Made by a program: the position numbers and the translations under genes. Source: Thorsellia kenyensis (lineage in GTDB: Bacteria > Pseudomonadota > Gammaproteobacteria > Enterobacterales > Thorselliaceae). Taken from it: a stretch of 64,000 nucleotides of DNA. Below the pieces are notes generated by a model, which searched no databases, had not been told where the DNA came from, and worked only from the letters and a program-made list of their open reading frames with translations. Position 1 is the stretch's first letter. Each line of letters opens with the position of its first letter. The stretch spans positions 145,219 to 209,218 of the forward strand of contig NZ_JBHLXE010000013.1 of NCBI RefSeq assembly GCF_042432445.1. Reading direction: 5' to 3'. Positions 45,675-56,071 of this stretch are shown here, piece by piece.

Positions 45675-47351
45675 TTACTCTCTTATTATAACTAATGATT
45701 TACCTCGGCCTCTCGCATCAGACACCGCATGTACTTGTCCATTACGCGATAATATGGCTTGAATGTCTCCCATATTCCAACCTTGATCTTCTAACTGATA
45801 ACCCATAGCAGCTAAGCCCTTCGCTTGTTGGTCATCAATAGGCGCATAAGCATCATAAAAAATGGTATCTTTCGGTAATAACTGGTGATGAACACGCTGA
45901 GCATTGACCGCTTTATCAAGTGGCATTTCAAAAACAAACACATTACTAAGCACTTGAAAAACAGAAGTTATTATTCTTGAACCACCAGGGGTACCAACAA
46001 CTAACGCAACTTCACCATTATCTACAACAATCGTTGGCGTCATCGAGGATAACATACGTTTTTGTGGAGCTATTGCATTTGCATCTCCTCCTACAACGCC
46101 ATATATATTCATTACGCCAGGTTTAGCACTAAAATCATCCATCTCATTATTCAGAAGAAAACCAGCACCTTCAACGACAACGCCATTACCGAAATCATAA
46201 TTTAGGGTATAAGTATTACTTACTGCATTCCCCTCAAAATCAAGTATGGAAAAGTGGGTAGTTTGATGATTTTCAAGACCTGGTTTGATCTCTTCAGTCT
46301 CTGATATTTTATCAAAATTCACTTCACCAGCTCTTTTTTGAATATAACTCTCATCTATAAGCTTTTCAACTGGCACTTGATAAAAATCAGGATCCCCTAA
46401 GTACTCAGCTCTGTCAGCATAGACCCTTTTTTCTAATTCAGCCATAAAATGAATATGTGGAACCGAATTTAACGAATAGTTTTTTATCTTATTAATGTGT
46501 TGCTCTTGCATCATTAGTAATTGGGCTAAAGCTATTCCACCAGAGCTTGGAGGTGGAGCAGTAAGAACCTCTTTTCCTCTCCATGTAAAGTTTATGGGGG
46601 TGCGCCATTTCACCTCATAAGCATCGAGATCTTCTTTAGTAATAATTCCACCATCCCTTTGCATTTGTTCTATTAATAGCTCAGCTGTATGCCCCCTATA
46701 GAATTCATCTGCACCATTTTTTGCAATTCTCTGTAACGTTTGGGCTAATTCTGGTTGTTTAAAAATAAGACCTGATTGCAAGCCACTGAAATGTTGTTCA
46801 AAATTGGTTTTACCTGCAAAAGATTCGCGCGCTGCATCCCCATATAAAGATAGTTGGTTTCCAACAACAAAACCATGCTCTGCATAAGCTATAGCAGGAG
46901 ATACTAAATCTTCCCATGGTAATACGCCAAATTTTTGATGCGCTTCCCATAAACCTAGTACTGTGCCTGGTACTCCTGCTGCTTTAATACCGACAAGGCT
47001 CATATTTTCAATTACTTCACCAGAGTCATCTAAATACATATTTGCTGTTGCCGCGATTGGAGCGACTTCTCTATAGTCTAAAAAATAGGGTTCACCTTTA
47101 AAGTAAATCAGCATAAAACCGCCACCTCCAATATTGCCTGCTTCAGGGTAAGTGACAGCAAGAGTAAAAGCGGTTGCTACAGCGGCATCTACTGCATTTC
47201 CTCCCTTAAGTAAAACTTCTTGAGCTACTTTACTTGCATAAGCATCTGCCGAAGCTACTGCGGCTGGAGATTGAGCCATTGTAGGTAAGGCTACCGCAGT
47301 AGTAATACTGATTAGCATGCCAAATTTTGCCCATTTATAAAATTTTCTCAT
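45675..47351 (-). CDS. ggt: Gamma-glutamyltranspeptidase
   Basis: Ggt is a periplasmic enzyme that cleaves and transfers gamma-glutamyl groups from glutathione and glutamine. It has 558 aa, near the E. coli 580. A signal peptide ends ALPTMAQ (about residue 27). The proenzyme cuts itself before the catalytic threonine T364 in HQTTHFSIL. Substrate-site motifs include GNIGGGGFMLIYF, YREVAPIA, and PGGSRIITSVFQVLSNV in the small subunit. It lies alone between the two barrel operons with its own terminator. In several gut bacteria this enzyme aids colonisation; whether it relates to the neighbouring surface proteins is unknown. Confidence 0.95.
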   Translation of the reverse strand: MRKFYKWAKFGMLISITTAVALPTMAQSPAAVASADAYASKVAQEVLLKGGNAVDAAVATAFTLAVTYPEAGNIGGGGFMLIYFKGEPYFLDYREVAPIAATANMYLDDSGEVIENMSLVGIKAAGVPGTVLGLWEAHQKFGVLPWEDLVSPAIAYAEHGFVVGNQLSLYGDAARESFAGKTNFEQHFSGLQSGLIFKQPELAQTLQRIAKNGADEFYRGHTAELLIEQMQRDGGIITKEDLDAYEVKWRTPINFTWRGKEVLTAPPPSSGGIALAQLLMMQEQHINKIKNYSLNSVPHIHFMAELEKRVYADRAEYLGDPDFYQVPVEKLIDESYIQKRAGEVNFDKISETEEIKPGLENHQTTHFSILDFEGNAVSNTYTLNYDFGNGVVVEGAGFLLNNEMDDFSAKPGVMNIYGVVGGDANAIAPQKRMLSSMTPTIVVDNGEVALVVGTPGGSRIITSVFQVLSNVFVFEMPLDKAVNAQRVHHQLLPKDTIFYDAYAPIDDQQAKGLAAMGYQLEDQGWNMGDIQAILSRNGQVHAVSDARGRGKSLVIIRE

Positions 47352-47739
47352 ACATCCCTCATTGTGCTAATTTAATTTTTTACCATAAATCCCACCTCAT
47401 TAAAACTTATGAGCTCTTAAACTTAAAAAGTTTAAGATAAAGCCTCAATCACAATATCCTAATGAAAAAAAGTATGGTGAAATACGGTTAGGAAGTAAAA
47501 TACCTTGCCATTATGTATTGAGAAACCCTTTTTAAGAGCTTATCTAATCCAAAAACAAAGTACCTATTAAAATATAACAACAAAATGAGTATGAAAGGAG
47601 AATGCATTAGAGTCAATTCTTAACGTAATAGATAGAAAAGATTATCACTAATTTGTGATGAAAGTATACTTTTAGGAAGTAGAAATGCTAAAAAAAAGAT
47701 AAAGAAATAAGTTAAATGTTATTCACACCATAAACATGG
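47352..47739. other. Gap between ggt and the tRNA-Ala pair
   Basis: This holds the ggt promoter region and sequence 3' of the tRNA genes. A small hairpin (CACCAT / ATGGTG) overlaps the CCA end of the nearest tRNA. No ORF or insertion signature is seen. Confidence 0.4.
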
Positions 47740-47815
<76 letters not shown>

Positions 47816-47845
47816 AAAAATAAGAGTAACGAAGGAAAACATTTT

Positions 47846-47921
<76 letters not shown>

Positions 47922-47944
47922 ATCACCAAAAGTCTTACTATGAT

Positions 47945-47991
47945 AGATAACCATGAGAAAAAAGTCAATTCTCTTTGAATCATGGTTATCT
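47945..47991 (-). terminator. Hairpin after the second exoprotein operon
   Basis: A 12-bp perfect stem (AGATAACCATGA / TCATGGTTATCT) has an inner GAGAA/TTCTC stem in its loop. It lies 32 bp after the 396-aa gene. The T-run is short, so termination is probable rather than sure. Confidence 0.5.
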
Positions 47992-48022
47992 TTTAGCTGT
48001 AAATTTCAGCAAAAAACGGCAC

Positions 48023-49213
48023 TTACGGAATAATTGTGAGTTGAATTCCTAATCCAAATCCTTGCTCAGAATAGTTAGGTCCAAGAATTTGAAGCTCTGC
48101 AGCAGCATCACTATTAACTTCTTGTGTTTTAAATGCGTACTTTTTAAAAGTTTCTCCACCAATAGTAACTGTACCTGCGTCATTATTAACTCGACTGTTC
48201 GGATCAGTCGCTTTATATGAAGCTTTAGGTTCACCCGAAGTCAAATCATAAACATACCAATTTAATGTTAATAACTCTCCAGGTGTAGGGTCACGATATG
48301 CTTCGGATAAATTGGTAAGGTTTTTCTTATCTCTAATACGAATCGTAGCATAGTAGTTATGATTAACTTTTAACTGTGAAGTTGCATCCAAAATTTTATT
48401 GGTTTCCTCATCGTAAATATTAACAATCCATTCATCACCCGGTACAACTCCGCCGCCGCCGTTAGGATTGTCGTTTTTAGGTGAACCACATAATTTTTCA
48501 ATACATTTTTCGTCCATATCAGGTACCGCTGGTCCTGGATTGACGTGCTCAGGCTGTGAGAAAAATTTTCCTAAATCAAATACCTTAACTAATTTACCTG
48601 TGCTTGGTACTCCATTTTCAGTTTCTGGTAATATCCAAAAACCTATTCGATAACCAATTGCTGCTTCAGGGACAATAAGCACCTTACTATTTTTATTGTC
48701 GGCAGTATAATCAACAAACTGGGTATCAGTAATTTCTTTGACTTCCCTGATAGTTTCATCTGTCCAAAATTCAATAACTTCCCCTTCTTTATCGCTTTCA
48801 TCTGCAAACTTATACCCAGGCTGCGCTTCTATAATAAACCAACGTAATTGGGTCAGCTTAGATGGCTCCATTGGTATATTTTGGATAATGGTGTTGCCGC
48901 TAGCAGCAAAGACATCAATATCTTTATCCCATATATCAAACAATGGACTCGGGGAAGTATCTTTATACTGGTATAAATGCGATGGCACTTGAATTTTAGC
49001 TCCAACCGCTATAGCTTTTGTTGCTTTCCCTTCACTTGTTATAACATTGCTGCTTTCAATAACCTCAGAGCCAATAGAACGAAAAAAGGGCATAAAACCA
49101 ACGATTGGTTGCCCGACTTCTTTTTCAATCTTATTGAGTGCAAAGGTTTGTGTAGATGAAAAAGCAAACAAAAGAACTAAGCCAATTGAAATTATTTTAG
49201 TATATGGATTCAT
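48023..49213 (-). CDS. SinI/ZirS/ZirU-like exoprotein (396 aa), second operon
   Basis: This is a secreted protein with a signal peptide ending SSTQTFA (about residue 25). The N-terminal domain has GQPIVGFMPFFRSIGSEV, AVGAKIQVPSHLY, LRWFIIEAQPGYKF, IVPEAAIGYRIGFWILPETENG and VFDLGKFF. Two cysteines (KCIEKLCGS) precede the NPNGGGGVVPG linker. The C-terminal domain has FKTQEVNSD and ends YSEQGFGLGIQLTIIP. It is clearly the counterpart of the last 375-aa exoprotein of the first operon, which has Cys at the same place before its Gly run. It is last in the second operon. Confidence 0.72.
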   Translation of the reverse strand: MNPYTKIISIGLVLLFAFSSTQTFALNKIEKEVGQPIVGFMPFFRSIGSEVIESSNVITSEGKATKAIAVGAKIQVPSHLYQYKDTSPSPLFDIWDKDIDVFAASGNTIIQNIPMEPSKLTQLRWFIIEAQPGYKFADESDKEGEVIEFWTDETIREVKEITDTQFVDYTADNKNSKVLIVPEAAIGYRIGFWILPETENGVPSTGKLVKVFDLGKFFSQPEHVNPGPAVPDMDEKCIEKLCGSPKNDNPNGGGGVVPGDEWIVNIYDEETNKILDATSQLKVNHNYYATIRIRDKKNLTNLSEAYRDPTPGELLTLNWYVYDLTSGEPKASYKATDPNSRVNNDAGTVTIGGETFKKYAFKTQEVNSDAAAELQILGPNYSEQGFGLGIQLTIIP

Positions 49214-49366
49214 TGTTGGTAATGTCTCATTATGAAATAAATAGCTGTATACCTCTTTATTGGATCAGCGTTTTTTTGAAGTTCAACCTTCTTTATATTA
49301 AGTTGAATATTACCTCTTGAATAGGCTAGACGATTTTATATCGCTACAGAGTAATACTTACGCAAA

Positions 49367-49398
49367 TAAGGGCATTTTTGAAATAACAAATGCCCTTA
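49367..49398 (-). terminator. Intercistronic hairpin between the 434- and 396-aa genes
   Basis: A perfect 11-bp stem (TAAGGGCATTT / AAATGCCCTTA) with a 10-nt loop and only a weak T-rich flank. The same place in the first operon, before its last gene, also has a strong hairpin. The rest of the 316-bp gap shows nothing. Confidence 0.55.
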
Positions 49399-49529
49399 CT
49401 ATACATTATACTTCGATTAAAAATTTTAATTTAGGTATACTTTAATTAATCCTTTTTGTTAAAACCGCCCAAATAAGCTGATTTTAACTGTTTAATCTAA
49501 GAACCTAATATTATTATTGCAATTTAAAA

Positions 49530-50834
49530 TTACTCCGCAACATCAGGTGTTGAAGGTGTTGAAGGAGTCAACTCGTAAAGTTCATCATCAGCAACTAAGA
49601 TAGCTTTTAATGTTAAACCTTGCTCAGATCCTTCTTCACTGTCTTTAATTAATGCTTCATCATTACTAAGCTGCGTTTTAAAGGTTAATGTACCATTTAA
49701 TAGACGTGTATTGATGTCAGTGTCAGTTGGGTTGAGTACTGTGAATGTTGCATCTTCTTTTAATTCTGCTAATTCAGTAGTATCACCAAATGCAGCATCT
49801 GATATACCAGTATTAACTACTAAAGTGTCACCTTCATATAACTGCCAAACAATATTGTTTTGCAATTCAGCTGATTCTGCAGGGGTTAAGTCTCTATATT
49901 GTGCTTTATCATTTACTAAATCAAGCGTTCCATCTGTCTTTTGCATGATCTTCTCAATTTTAACACTATATTCACTATTTACATAAGGGATTTTAGCTGT
50001 TGCATCATTCCTCATAACTTCCCCAGCCTTGTTGACTATCACAACACGATATTTAGCATATGGATTTTGTACGATACCACCGCCACCTATATTTGGATTA
50101 TCTACTTTTGGCAGTTCATTATTTGGTATATTCGTAGGTGGTGTTTCTGGATCAGGTACTCCTGGCTGTTCAGGAACTTCAGGGTACTCTTGCCCTCCTA
50201 ATAAAGAAACATCTAGTACATCAAGAGGAACACCAACATTTGGAATACCTCTTACTGTCACAGGAGTCACCCTAAAACCAATTTTTTTACCGGCATCTGT
50301 TGGTTGAACTTCATAAGGCACACCGAAATCAGAAGCTGTTACTTCTCTAGCCACAACGGTTCCTTGTTCTAAACTTGTGGCATTTTTGGGCATAGCGTAC
50401 CATTCTACAAGCACATCCATTGATTTAGCACCAACTTTTGGTGTTAAAGAAGACTGTATCTGATATTTGCCGCCTTCATATGCTTCATCATTATCTAGAT
50501 CTTTAAATTCAAATATACCAGCATCTTTTAAGGCATCTTTATATTGTTCACGTGTAGCTTGCAAAATACCAACCGGGACGTAAAGTGTATCCCCTACTTC
50601 AACTACAGTTTTCACATCGCTATTAGACTTTGCAGCATACGGAATTGTTTGGTTTTTTTTAGTAATCGCCGCACCAATCGATGGAATAATCGGCTGAAAA
50701 CCATTGATTTGTTTTGTTTTTTCAGACTCAAATGGTTTAATAGCCGCGTAAGTCGTAGTTCCAAAAAGTGCAGAGCTCAGAGCTATAGCAACTAGTGTAC
50801 GCTTTAAAAATTGATTTTTGTTTAGGTTTCTCAT
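49530..50834 (-). CDS. SinI/ZirS/ZirU-like exoprotein (434 aa), second operon
   Basis: This is a secreted protein with a signal peptide ending GTTTYAA (about residue 31). The N-terminal domain has KQINGFQPIIPSIGAAI, EVGDTLYVPVGI, VEWYAMPKNATS, DAGKKIGFRVTPVTVRGIP and VLDVSLLGGQEYP. A proline-rich linker (PEVPEQPGVPDPETPPT) leads to NPNIGGGGIVQNPY. The C-terminal domain has FKTQLSNDE and EGSEQGLTLKAILVADD, then a 12-residue Pro/Thr/Ser tail. It matches the 386-aa exoprotein of the first operon most closely. It lies 227 bp after the 461-aa gene. Confidence 0.72.
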   Translation of the reverse strand: MRNLNKNQFLKRTLVAIALSSALFGTTTYAAIKPFESEKTKQINGFQPIIPSIGAAITKKNQTIPYAAKSNSDVKTVVEVGDTLYVPVGILQATREQYKDALKDAGIFEFKDLDNDEAYEGGKYQIQSSLTPKVGAKSMDVLVEWYAMPKNATSLEQGTVVAREVTASDFGVPYEVQPTDAGKKIGFRVTPVTVRGIPNVGVPLDVLDVSLLGGQEYPEVPEQPGVPDPETPPTNIPNNELPKVDNPNIGGGGIVQNPYAKYRVVIVNKAGEVMRNDATAKIPYVNSEYSVKIEKIMQKTDGTLDLVNDKAQYRDLTPAESAELQNNIVWQLYEGDTLVVNTGISDAAFGDTTELAELKEDATFTVLNPTDTDINTRLLNGTLTFKTQLSNDEALIKDSEEGSEQGLTLKAILVADDELYELTPSTPSTPDVAE

Positions 50835-51061
50835 ATTTTTCCTTTAATAATGGATAAGAGTGAATTACTTTGTTTTGCTGTTAATTAGTGGAATTTATTA
50901 ATTTTTAAATTAAATACTGGCTAAAATTTCATTCTAATGAACTTTTTGGAACTTACTTACTATATATTACTAAATTAAACATATACTTTCAGTCATTTTT
51001 GGTAGTATTATGTAATCTAAATCATTCAATATGTAAATTAATGTTATTATTGATGACAGAT

Positions 51062-52447
51062 TTAAGATTCATGCGCAAAACTTACCGATAAAATAGCCCC
51101 CTGCTCTGAACCTTCTTCACTTTTATTTTTTAATAGGTCATCTTGGTTTACTTTTTGTAAATCAATCCAAGCATAATCAAGTACATCAATACCATCCTCT
51201 TTAACAAACACAGCGCCAAATCGAGTCTGATCAAATTCTTCGGTTGCAATATTGAAAGCTTCTTTTGATAAACATCCCTCAATCTTCGCATTTTCATCAG
51301 AAACAGAACAATTACCCGAATCAGTCGTGTAATAGACATTCCAAGTAAACGGATTCTGAATATTTTCAAATTCTTTACGGGTTAATTTTCTTTTATTGCC
51401 ATTTTTATCTTTGACTCTGATTTCTGCTTGATAACGATTTTTAACAAAAATAGTCGGTCTGCCACTCCAAGCACCAGGCTGAATCACATTGACTTTTTTA
51501 GGGTCGGCAGCTTCATAAATTTCAACTTCCACCGTTTTTTCTTGGACCAAACAGTCATTTGGGTCGCCTGACTTAATCACATTATTTAAAATAAAACTTC
51601 TATTCTCAATGACGTCTGGATTCGGTAGTCCTGGAAACGTTAAATAATGTTGATTATTTAACTTCGTTTGGGTATCGACTTCGATATCTTTAACATCATT
51701 AAGAATTTGATTAGAGGTAATATAGGTCGCGTTAGCGCCGCTCGCCTCTCCTGGCATTAAAAATTTACCTTGCGTCAAATCATCTACGACAACATAATCA
51801 TAAGCAGCAGGATAAAAAGGATTACTGCCTATCATTGTATGAGGAATAAGTTGATAAATTATAGAAGATCCAATAGTCGAATACTCTGTTCCATCCACAT
51901 TTATTGTTTCTGGAATTTTTAATTCTAATTTATCATTACTGATTAAACTTATGAACTCAGTGCCCACCAATGGAACTATAATTTCACCATAACCAGTTTG
52001 TAATTTAATACTCCACTCAATAGTATCACTTGTTTTATTGTGAATATAAGTCCCCCCTTCCCCATCAGGCACGTTATCATAAGTTTTATCAGAATCCCAA
52101 TCACCATCAATATCAATAATTTGATAATTGATGGTGACGGTAGAGCATGCTCTAAGCTCACCAAGATCGTTATTCACCGTCGCAATTGTTCTGACACCTG
52201 GTGAGGTCCCTATCATACTTTTAGTTGCAACAGAAACAAATGTGGACGTTTCGTTAGATAAATCAAAGACACCTTGCTGATATTTATTTAATATATCTGC
52301 AGGCAGTTTATCTTGATAACGTTCTATTACTTTTAACTGAAAATTATCAGGTTCATCAGCAAAAACATAGTAAGAACTGCCTGCCCCCCATACCAGAGCG
52401 ATTACTGCAAATACTTTATTTCGCTTCAAACGCATTTTTGCTAGCAT
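51062..52447 (-). CDS. Barrel-linked exoprotein, long type (461 aa), second operon
   Basis: This is a secreted protein with a signal peptide ending SSYYVFA (about residue 30). It is the direct paralogue of the 471-aa protein. Shared stretches include KSMIGTSPGVRTIATV, INYQIIDIDGDWDSDKT, IHNKTSD, INVDGTEYSTIG, HTMIGSNPF, VVDDLTQGKFLMPGEASG and ENRSFI. Cysteines occur at ACSTVTINY, NDCLVQE, GNCSVSD and EGCLSKE, mostly at the same places as in the 471-aa protein. It ends EGSEQGAILSVSFAHES. The start lies 17 bp after the 909-aa barrel gene; an internal ATG four codons in (MRLKRNK) is also possible. Confidence 0.72.
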   Translation of the reverse strand: MLAKMRLKRNKVFAVIALVWGAGSSYYVFADEPDNFQLKVIERYQDKLPADILNKYQQGVFDLSNETSTFVSVATKSMIGTSPGVRTIATVNNDLGELRACSTVTINYQIIDIDGDWDSDKTYDNVPDGEGGTYIHNKTSDTIEWSIKLQTGYGEIIVPLVGTEFISLISNDKLELKIPETINVDGTEYSTIGSSIIYQLIPHTMIGSNPFYPAAYDYVVVDDLTQGKFLMPGEASGANATYITSNQILNDVKDIEVDTQTKLNNQHYLTFPGLPNPDVIENRSFILNNVIKSGDPNDCLVQEKTVEVEIYEAADPKKVNVIQPGAWSGRPTIFVKNRYQAEIRVKDKNGNKRKLTRKEFENIQNPFTWNVYYTTDSGNCSVSDENAKIEGCLSKEAFNIATEEFDQTRFGAVFVKEDGIDVLDYAWIDLQKVNQDDLLKNKSEEGSEQGAILSVSFAHES

Positions 52448-52464
52448 GATGATTTAATCCTTTA

Positions 52465-55194
52465 TTATTCTGCACTGCTCCAAGAGACAGCTTTGGGAAT
52501 TACTTTATCTCCTGAGGTATTACTCACATAACCTGCATAGTCAGTTTCTGATTCATATTTTTGGTCAGGAATACACTCTTTAATTACCGGGTTAGCTTCA
52601 TTAATCGCTGTAAAATCAAATTGCACGGCCAAACGCAACCCTTGCTCAGTAACGATTCTTTTTTCTTCAGCTTGGCTGTTGTTAATATCTAATATTTCAC
52701 CCCACCCCAATTCATTAAATACATAATTATTTGTTTGAGTGAAGAAAATAGGCGACGAACGGCACTCTTCTAAAGCACGATATCTGCGTAATTCATTCCC
52801 TAGTTTTAATTCAGCTAAATTATTAATCGCCGTTACTTCAGTACTCGTATAAGGATCCCAATATAACCAGACCATACTTTTTACAAAATACTCTGTAACA
52901 TCAACCCAATCTTTTACTCCATTGCCCGTGTCTTTAAATGTTTTAATCATTGCACGATACTTCGTGTTTGGTTTAATATCTCGAGTCGTAGTATTTATTG
53001 CAACTCCATTTCTAAGTCCACTTTCAGAGACGACATCCTCAAGCGTAGAGTAAGTATTGCCTCCATTAGGCAATGCAATAATCTGAATTTTCATATTTTG
53101 CAAATCGATGCCTAGCTCTTCCAATTTATCGTCCTTTCGGCTAAATTCGATAACTGCATTTGCACTAATTTCTGGATTTACTGTGGAAATCACAACAATT
53201 TCTACGGCACGAGTTCCGCTAGTTGGGATCAAACTAATATCTCCAATCGCAATAATTTTAAGTTTAGAATCATCATCACCAGGTTGAACGAAGAATTTAA
53301 CTGGATCATTGTCTTCAATTTCCTTAAATTTTTCTTCGCCTCTTATTCTCCATTTAATTTCGGTGGAATTAATTTCACTGACATTAAATGGCTTACCTTC
53401 TGAGTCAATCGCTGTAAATATCGATACTGCTTTATTTTTCATATCTAAAGACTCTAATTCACTTACAGCATCTACAGACGATAGAAAATCCAACTCGCTA
53501 AAATCAATAACCTCTGCAAATGAGCTCGTTAACGTGGAGGTTGTGTTAGATGATTTGTATTTCACCACATGTACTTTAGATATCGCTGTAAAACCTCTTT
53601 CAGTTGTCACTTTTACAGTAATGTGTAAATCTTGGATTCCCATATCAAATGTGATATTGGGTGTATTTTGTTTTCCCAAAAATGCACTCATCCCTGTTGT
53701 GTTACTTAAATCATTTCCAAACTCATCTTTAACAAACCATTCATAGCTGATAATCGGGGAGCGAGAGCTCACTATAGCATTTACAGTCACCAACTCACCT
53801 TTACTCGCTTCATTAGTACCGTTTATTTCTAAACTAAAATCTTCTTTTTGATATTCAAAAACAATATCATAGTTTCTATCGACCATATCATAACGGCTAC
53901 CTTTTAAACTTCTTGCTACAGCAACATTATCAGGATTAAGTTGCTCTTCTAGCGGTGTCCCTAATTGCAGATTTAAAGATAAGTCTAGTTTAGTATCATC
54001 TATACCTGATTTCCCCATTTTATGTGTGAGTTCAGTTTTGACTAAAGGGACAGGCATATAGTCAACACCGACACTCAAGCTATAAGGATCTTTTTGTCTA
54101 TTTTCCATACCAAATAAATCAACATCGTCCCCAAAATATTGCTCAAATACTAAACTACCTCCTAACTGTGGATAGTTAGGTAAATACGCCTGTGCTCGCA
54201 CATCAAATCCCTTAGCTGGCCTTTCATCATAGATGAGTTGCTCGTAACTTTTCATGACTTCAGACTCTTTCCAATTCGATAAAGGTGAGTAGGTATTGGC
54301 CGCTAATTTAAAGTTGTCTGTCCAATATTCAGCGCCTAAACCTAGACGTGTATTATTTCCAGTAAAATCATGATCGATAAAAGCATTTGCACCAGCTAAC
54401 CAATCAGTTGATTCATAACGGTAACCTAATCCAAAATTACCAATTAAACGGGCATTATCTCCTGAACCTTGTTCATGTACTCCTGCTTGCGAAAAAATTA
54501 AAGATTCACTTTCATCGTAAAGAGGCGAAAGTAACTGCACATCATAACTGGATAATTTACCTTCTTTATCTAAAGATATATTCACCTGAGCTTTACCGAA
54601 ACGACCTAAAAAATCAGACGCTTTGGTATTGATTTGTTGATTTACACCACCAACGATAGTATTAATTGCCTTATTTTCTGCTTGCTGTTTGATGTCATCA
54701 ACGATTTGTTCGGTATTAAGATTTTCCCACTCTTGGTTTCCAACAAACACAGCAGCATTAGCAAGATTCTCTTCTCCTGTTCCAGTAACGAGTTGACTAC
54801 CCGGAATTGATGACACCGCAATGGCGCCTACCTGCACGATTTCTTCATTTTCTGACGCTAAAGAGGCGTGACCCAGCGCTGGCAAAGCGGTGATTTCTTC
54901 TTTATTTGGTATAGTTGTCTTAGTAATTTTTTTAGGTAAATTTAATTTTTTACCTGCATTAATAACATCATTTGCTTTTACTGTTGGATTAAGCGCCACG
55001 ATATCATTAATATCTAATTGATGAGTTAAGGCAAACTGATAGAGTGTTATATCTTTGTCTAATACAACAGTTTCTACTACTTGTAATTCATGCTGAGTAG
55101 AGTCGTTGGTCTCTGCATTTGCATTAGCTACCAGGGATAATGAAAGTAATAGAATCAGCTGTAAGATGACATTTTTTAAAATATCATTTTTCAT
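52465..55194 (-). CDS. Inverse autotransporter (intimin/SinH/ZirT-like), second copy
   Basis: This 909-aa outer-membrane protein is paralogous to the 895-aa protein along its whole length. A signal peptide (1-27) ends VANANA. A LysM-like region follows (about 48-90, TLYQFALTHQLDINDIVALNP), then a helical linker, then the barrel domain (about 190-450) with GNFGLGYRYESTDW, NAFIDHDFTGNNTRLGLGAEYW and SLKGSRYDMVDRNYDIVFEY. The passenger of about 455 residues starts with a PKD/Ig-like domain (PIISYEWFVKDEFGN). Near its end are WLYWDPYTSTEVTAI and VTEQGLRLAVQFDF. The barrel is more conserved between the two copies than the passenger. The ATG has AGAGG upstream and two TATAAT-like boxes at 55214-55225. 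An octanucleotide repeat lies about 90 bp upstream. Confidence 0.85.
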   Translation of the reverse strand: MKNDILKNVILQLILLLSLSLVANANAETNDSTQHELQVVETVVLDKDITLYQFALTHQLDINDIVALNPTVKANDVINAGKKLNLPKKITKTTIPNKEEITALPALGHASLASENEEIVQVGAIAVSSIPGSQLVTGTGEENLANAAVFVGNQEWENLNTEQIVDDIKQQAENKAINTIVGGVNQQINTKASDFLGRFGKAQVNISLDKEGKLSSYDVQLLSPLYDESESLIFSQAGVHEQGSGDNARLIGNFGLGYRYESTDWLAGANAFIDHDFTGNNTRLGLGAEYWTDNFKLAANTYSPLSNWKESEVMKSYEQLIYDERPAKGFDVRAQAYLPNYPQLGGSLVFEQYFGDDVDLFGMENRQKDPYSLSVGVDYMPVPLVKTELTHKMGKSGIDDTKLDLSLNLQLGTPLEEQLNPDNVAVARSLKGSRYDMVDRNYDIVFEYQKEDFSLEINGTNEASKGELVTVNAIVSSRSPIISYEWFVKDEFGNDLSNTTGMSAFLGKQNTPNITFDMGIQDLHITVKVTTERGFTAISKVHVVKYKSSNTTSTLTSSFAEVIDFSELDFLSSVDAVSELESLDMKNKAVSIFTAIDSEGKPFNVSEINSTEIKWRIRGEEKFKEIEDNDPVKFFVQPGDDDSKLKIIAIGDISLIPTSGTRAVEIVVISTVNPEISANAVIEFSRKDDKLEELGIDLQNMKIQIIALPNGGNTYSTLEDVVSESGLRNGVAINTTTRDIKPNTKYRAMIKTFKDTGNGVKDWVDVTEYFVKSMVWLYWDPYTSTEVTAINNLAELKLGNELRRYRALEECRSSPIFFTQTNNYVFNELGWGEILDINNSQAEEKRIVTEQGLRLAVQFDFTAINEANPVIKECIPDQKYESETDYAGYVSNTSGDKVIPKAVSWSSAE

Positions 55195-55283
55195 TCTTAT
55201 TTTTCCTCTGGCTATTATAATTATAAGAATAACTAACTACTTAATGTAATTAATCATTAAAAATCCAATTATTTTAATTATTC

Positions 55284-55323
55284 ATTTAAGTATTTAAGTA
55301 TTTAAGTATTTAAGTATTTAAGT
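55284..55323. repeat. Five tandem copies of ATTTAAGT upstream of the second barrel gene
   Basis: An uninterrupted 8-bp repeat with five units, followed by a T-run. It begins 90 bp from the start codon, upstream of the TATAAT-like boxes on the minus strand. Slipped-strand changes in unit number would alter spacing of any upstream regulator site. The first barrel operon has no such repeat. Confidence 0.9.
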
Positions 55324-55994
55324 ATTTTTTTACTGCTTAATTATTAATTACATCTATATTTATTACCTTATTTTTTCTTTCGTTTATTAGACAAATTATA
55401 GCCGTTACGTAGCAAAAAAAAACATATAAGTAACTAATTTACAATAAATTAACCCCATGCATTCTAATTTTACTATCGCTTACAATATGAAGCATTCTTG
55501 TGTTATAACACCTAAAGATCAGACAAAACCTTACAAATAGCGATTTTCTTTTTTAGTGATATTTGGTTTAAGCCTCTATATGATTCTATTTTAGGTATGA
55601 ATAAGTCTGATTTAGCATGAACTTTTTTAGATTGGCTATCTGGTATAAAATGTAAGTAAACAAAGTAAAGAACATTTAGTGTGTGCTGGAGTTTTGAATA
55701 TATTGGTTTTAAATGCATAACATAAATAGTTGAGTTATTTAATTAGATTATTTGTTAAAGTATAAACCTCGCAAATCATGTCTAAATGTAAAACCTATTG
55801 AAAAAAAAGAAATAATGAAGCATTAATAAATAATGTGTCATGAAACTTTGTTATTTTTAAGAGGTTTTCTTTAAGATAGCAATTAAACTCTTCAGAAGTG
55901 CTTTTAACCTCATTCATATAACTGAATGATCCTCTCTTCTCATTTCACATGAGAACTTACGCAAAGCCATTAAGGCTTTTTTAGACAACAAGTA
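55324..55994. other. Gap between the barrel promoter and the leu promoter
   Basis: AT-rich DNA without a credible gene; a 68-codon minus-strand ORF near 55512-55718 has no coding hallmarks. A weak hairpin (AAAGCC / GGCTTT with a T-run) lies near 55961-55982. Confidence 0.4.
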
Positions 55995-56023
55995 TTGACA
56001 TATCAAAAAACAACTGATATAAA
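55995..56023 (+). promoter_or_regulatory. Promoter of the leucine operon
   Basis: A perfect -35 TTGACA is followed, after a 17-bp spacer, by TATAAA, which has an extended -10 TG at the right place. It lies 49 bp before the leader peptide start. Confidence 0.85.
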
Positions 56024-56071
56024 GATTACAAGATTATGTAACTTTTTTTATTTTACTCAATTTGGATTACT

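Noticed and set aside
55284..55323. ATTTAAGT tract considered as a CRISPR or replication iteron array
   Set aside because: Units are contiguous without spacers, only five, and no replication gene or leader is near.
55512..55718. 68-codon minus-strand ORF upstream of leu
   Set aside because: Codon use and composition look random for AT-rich DNA, and no family or ribosome site is seen.
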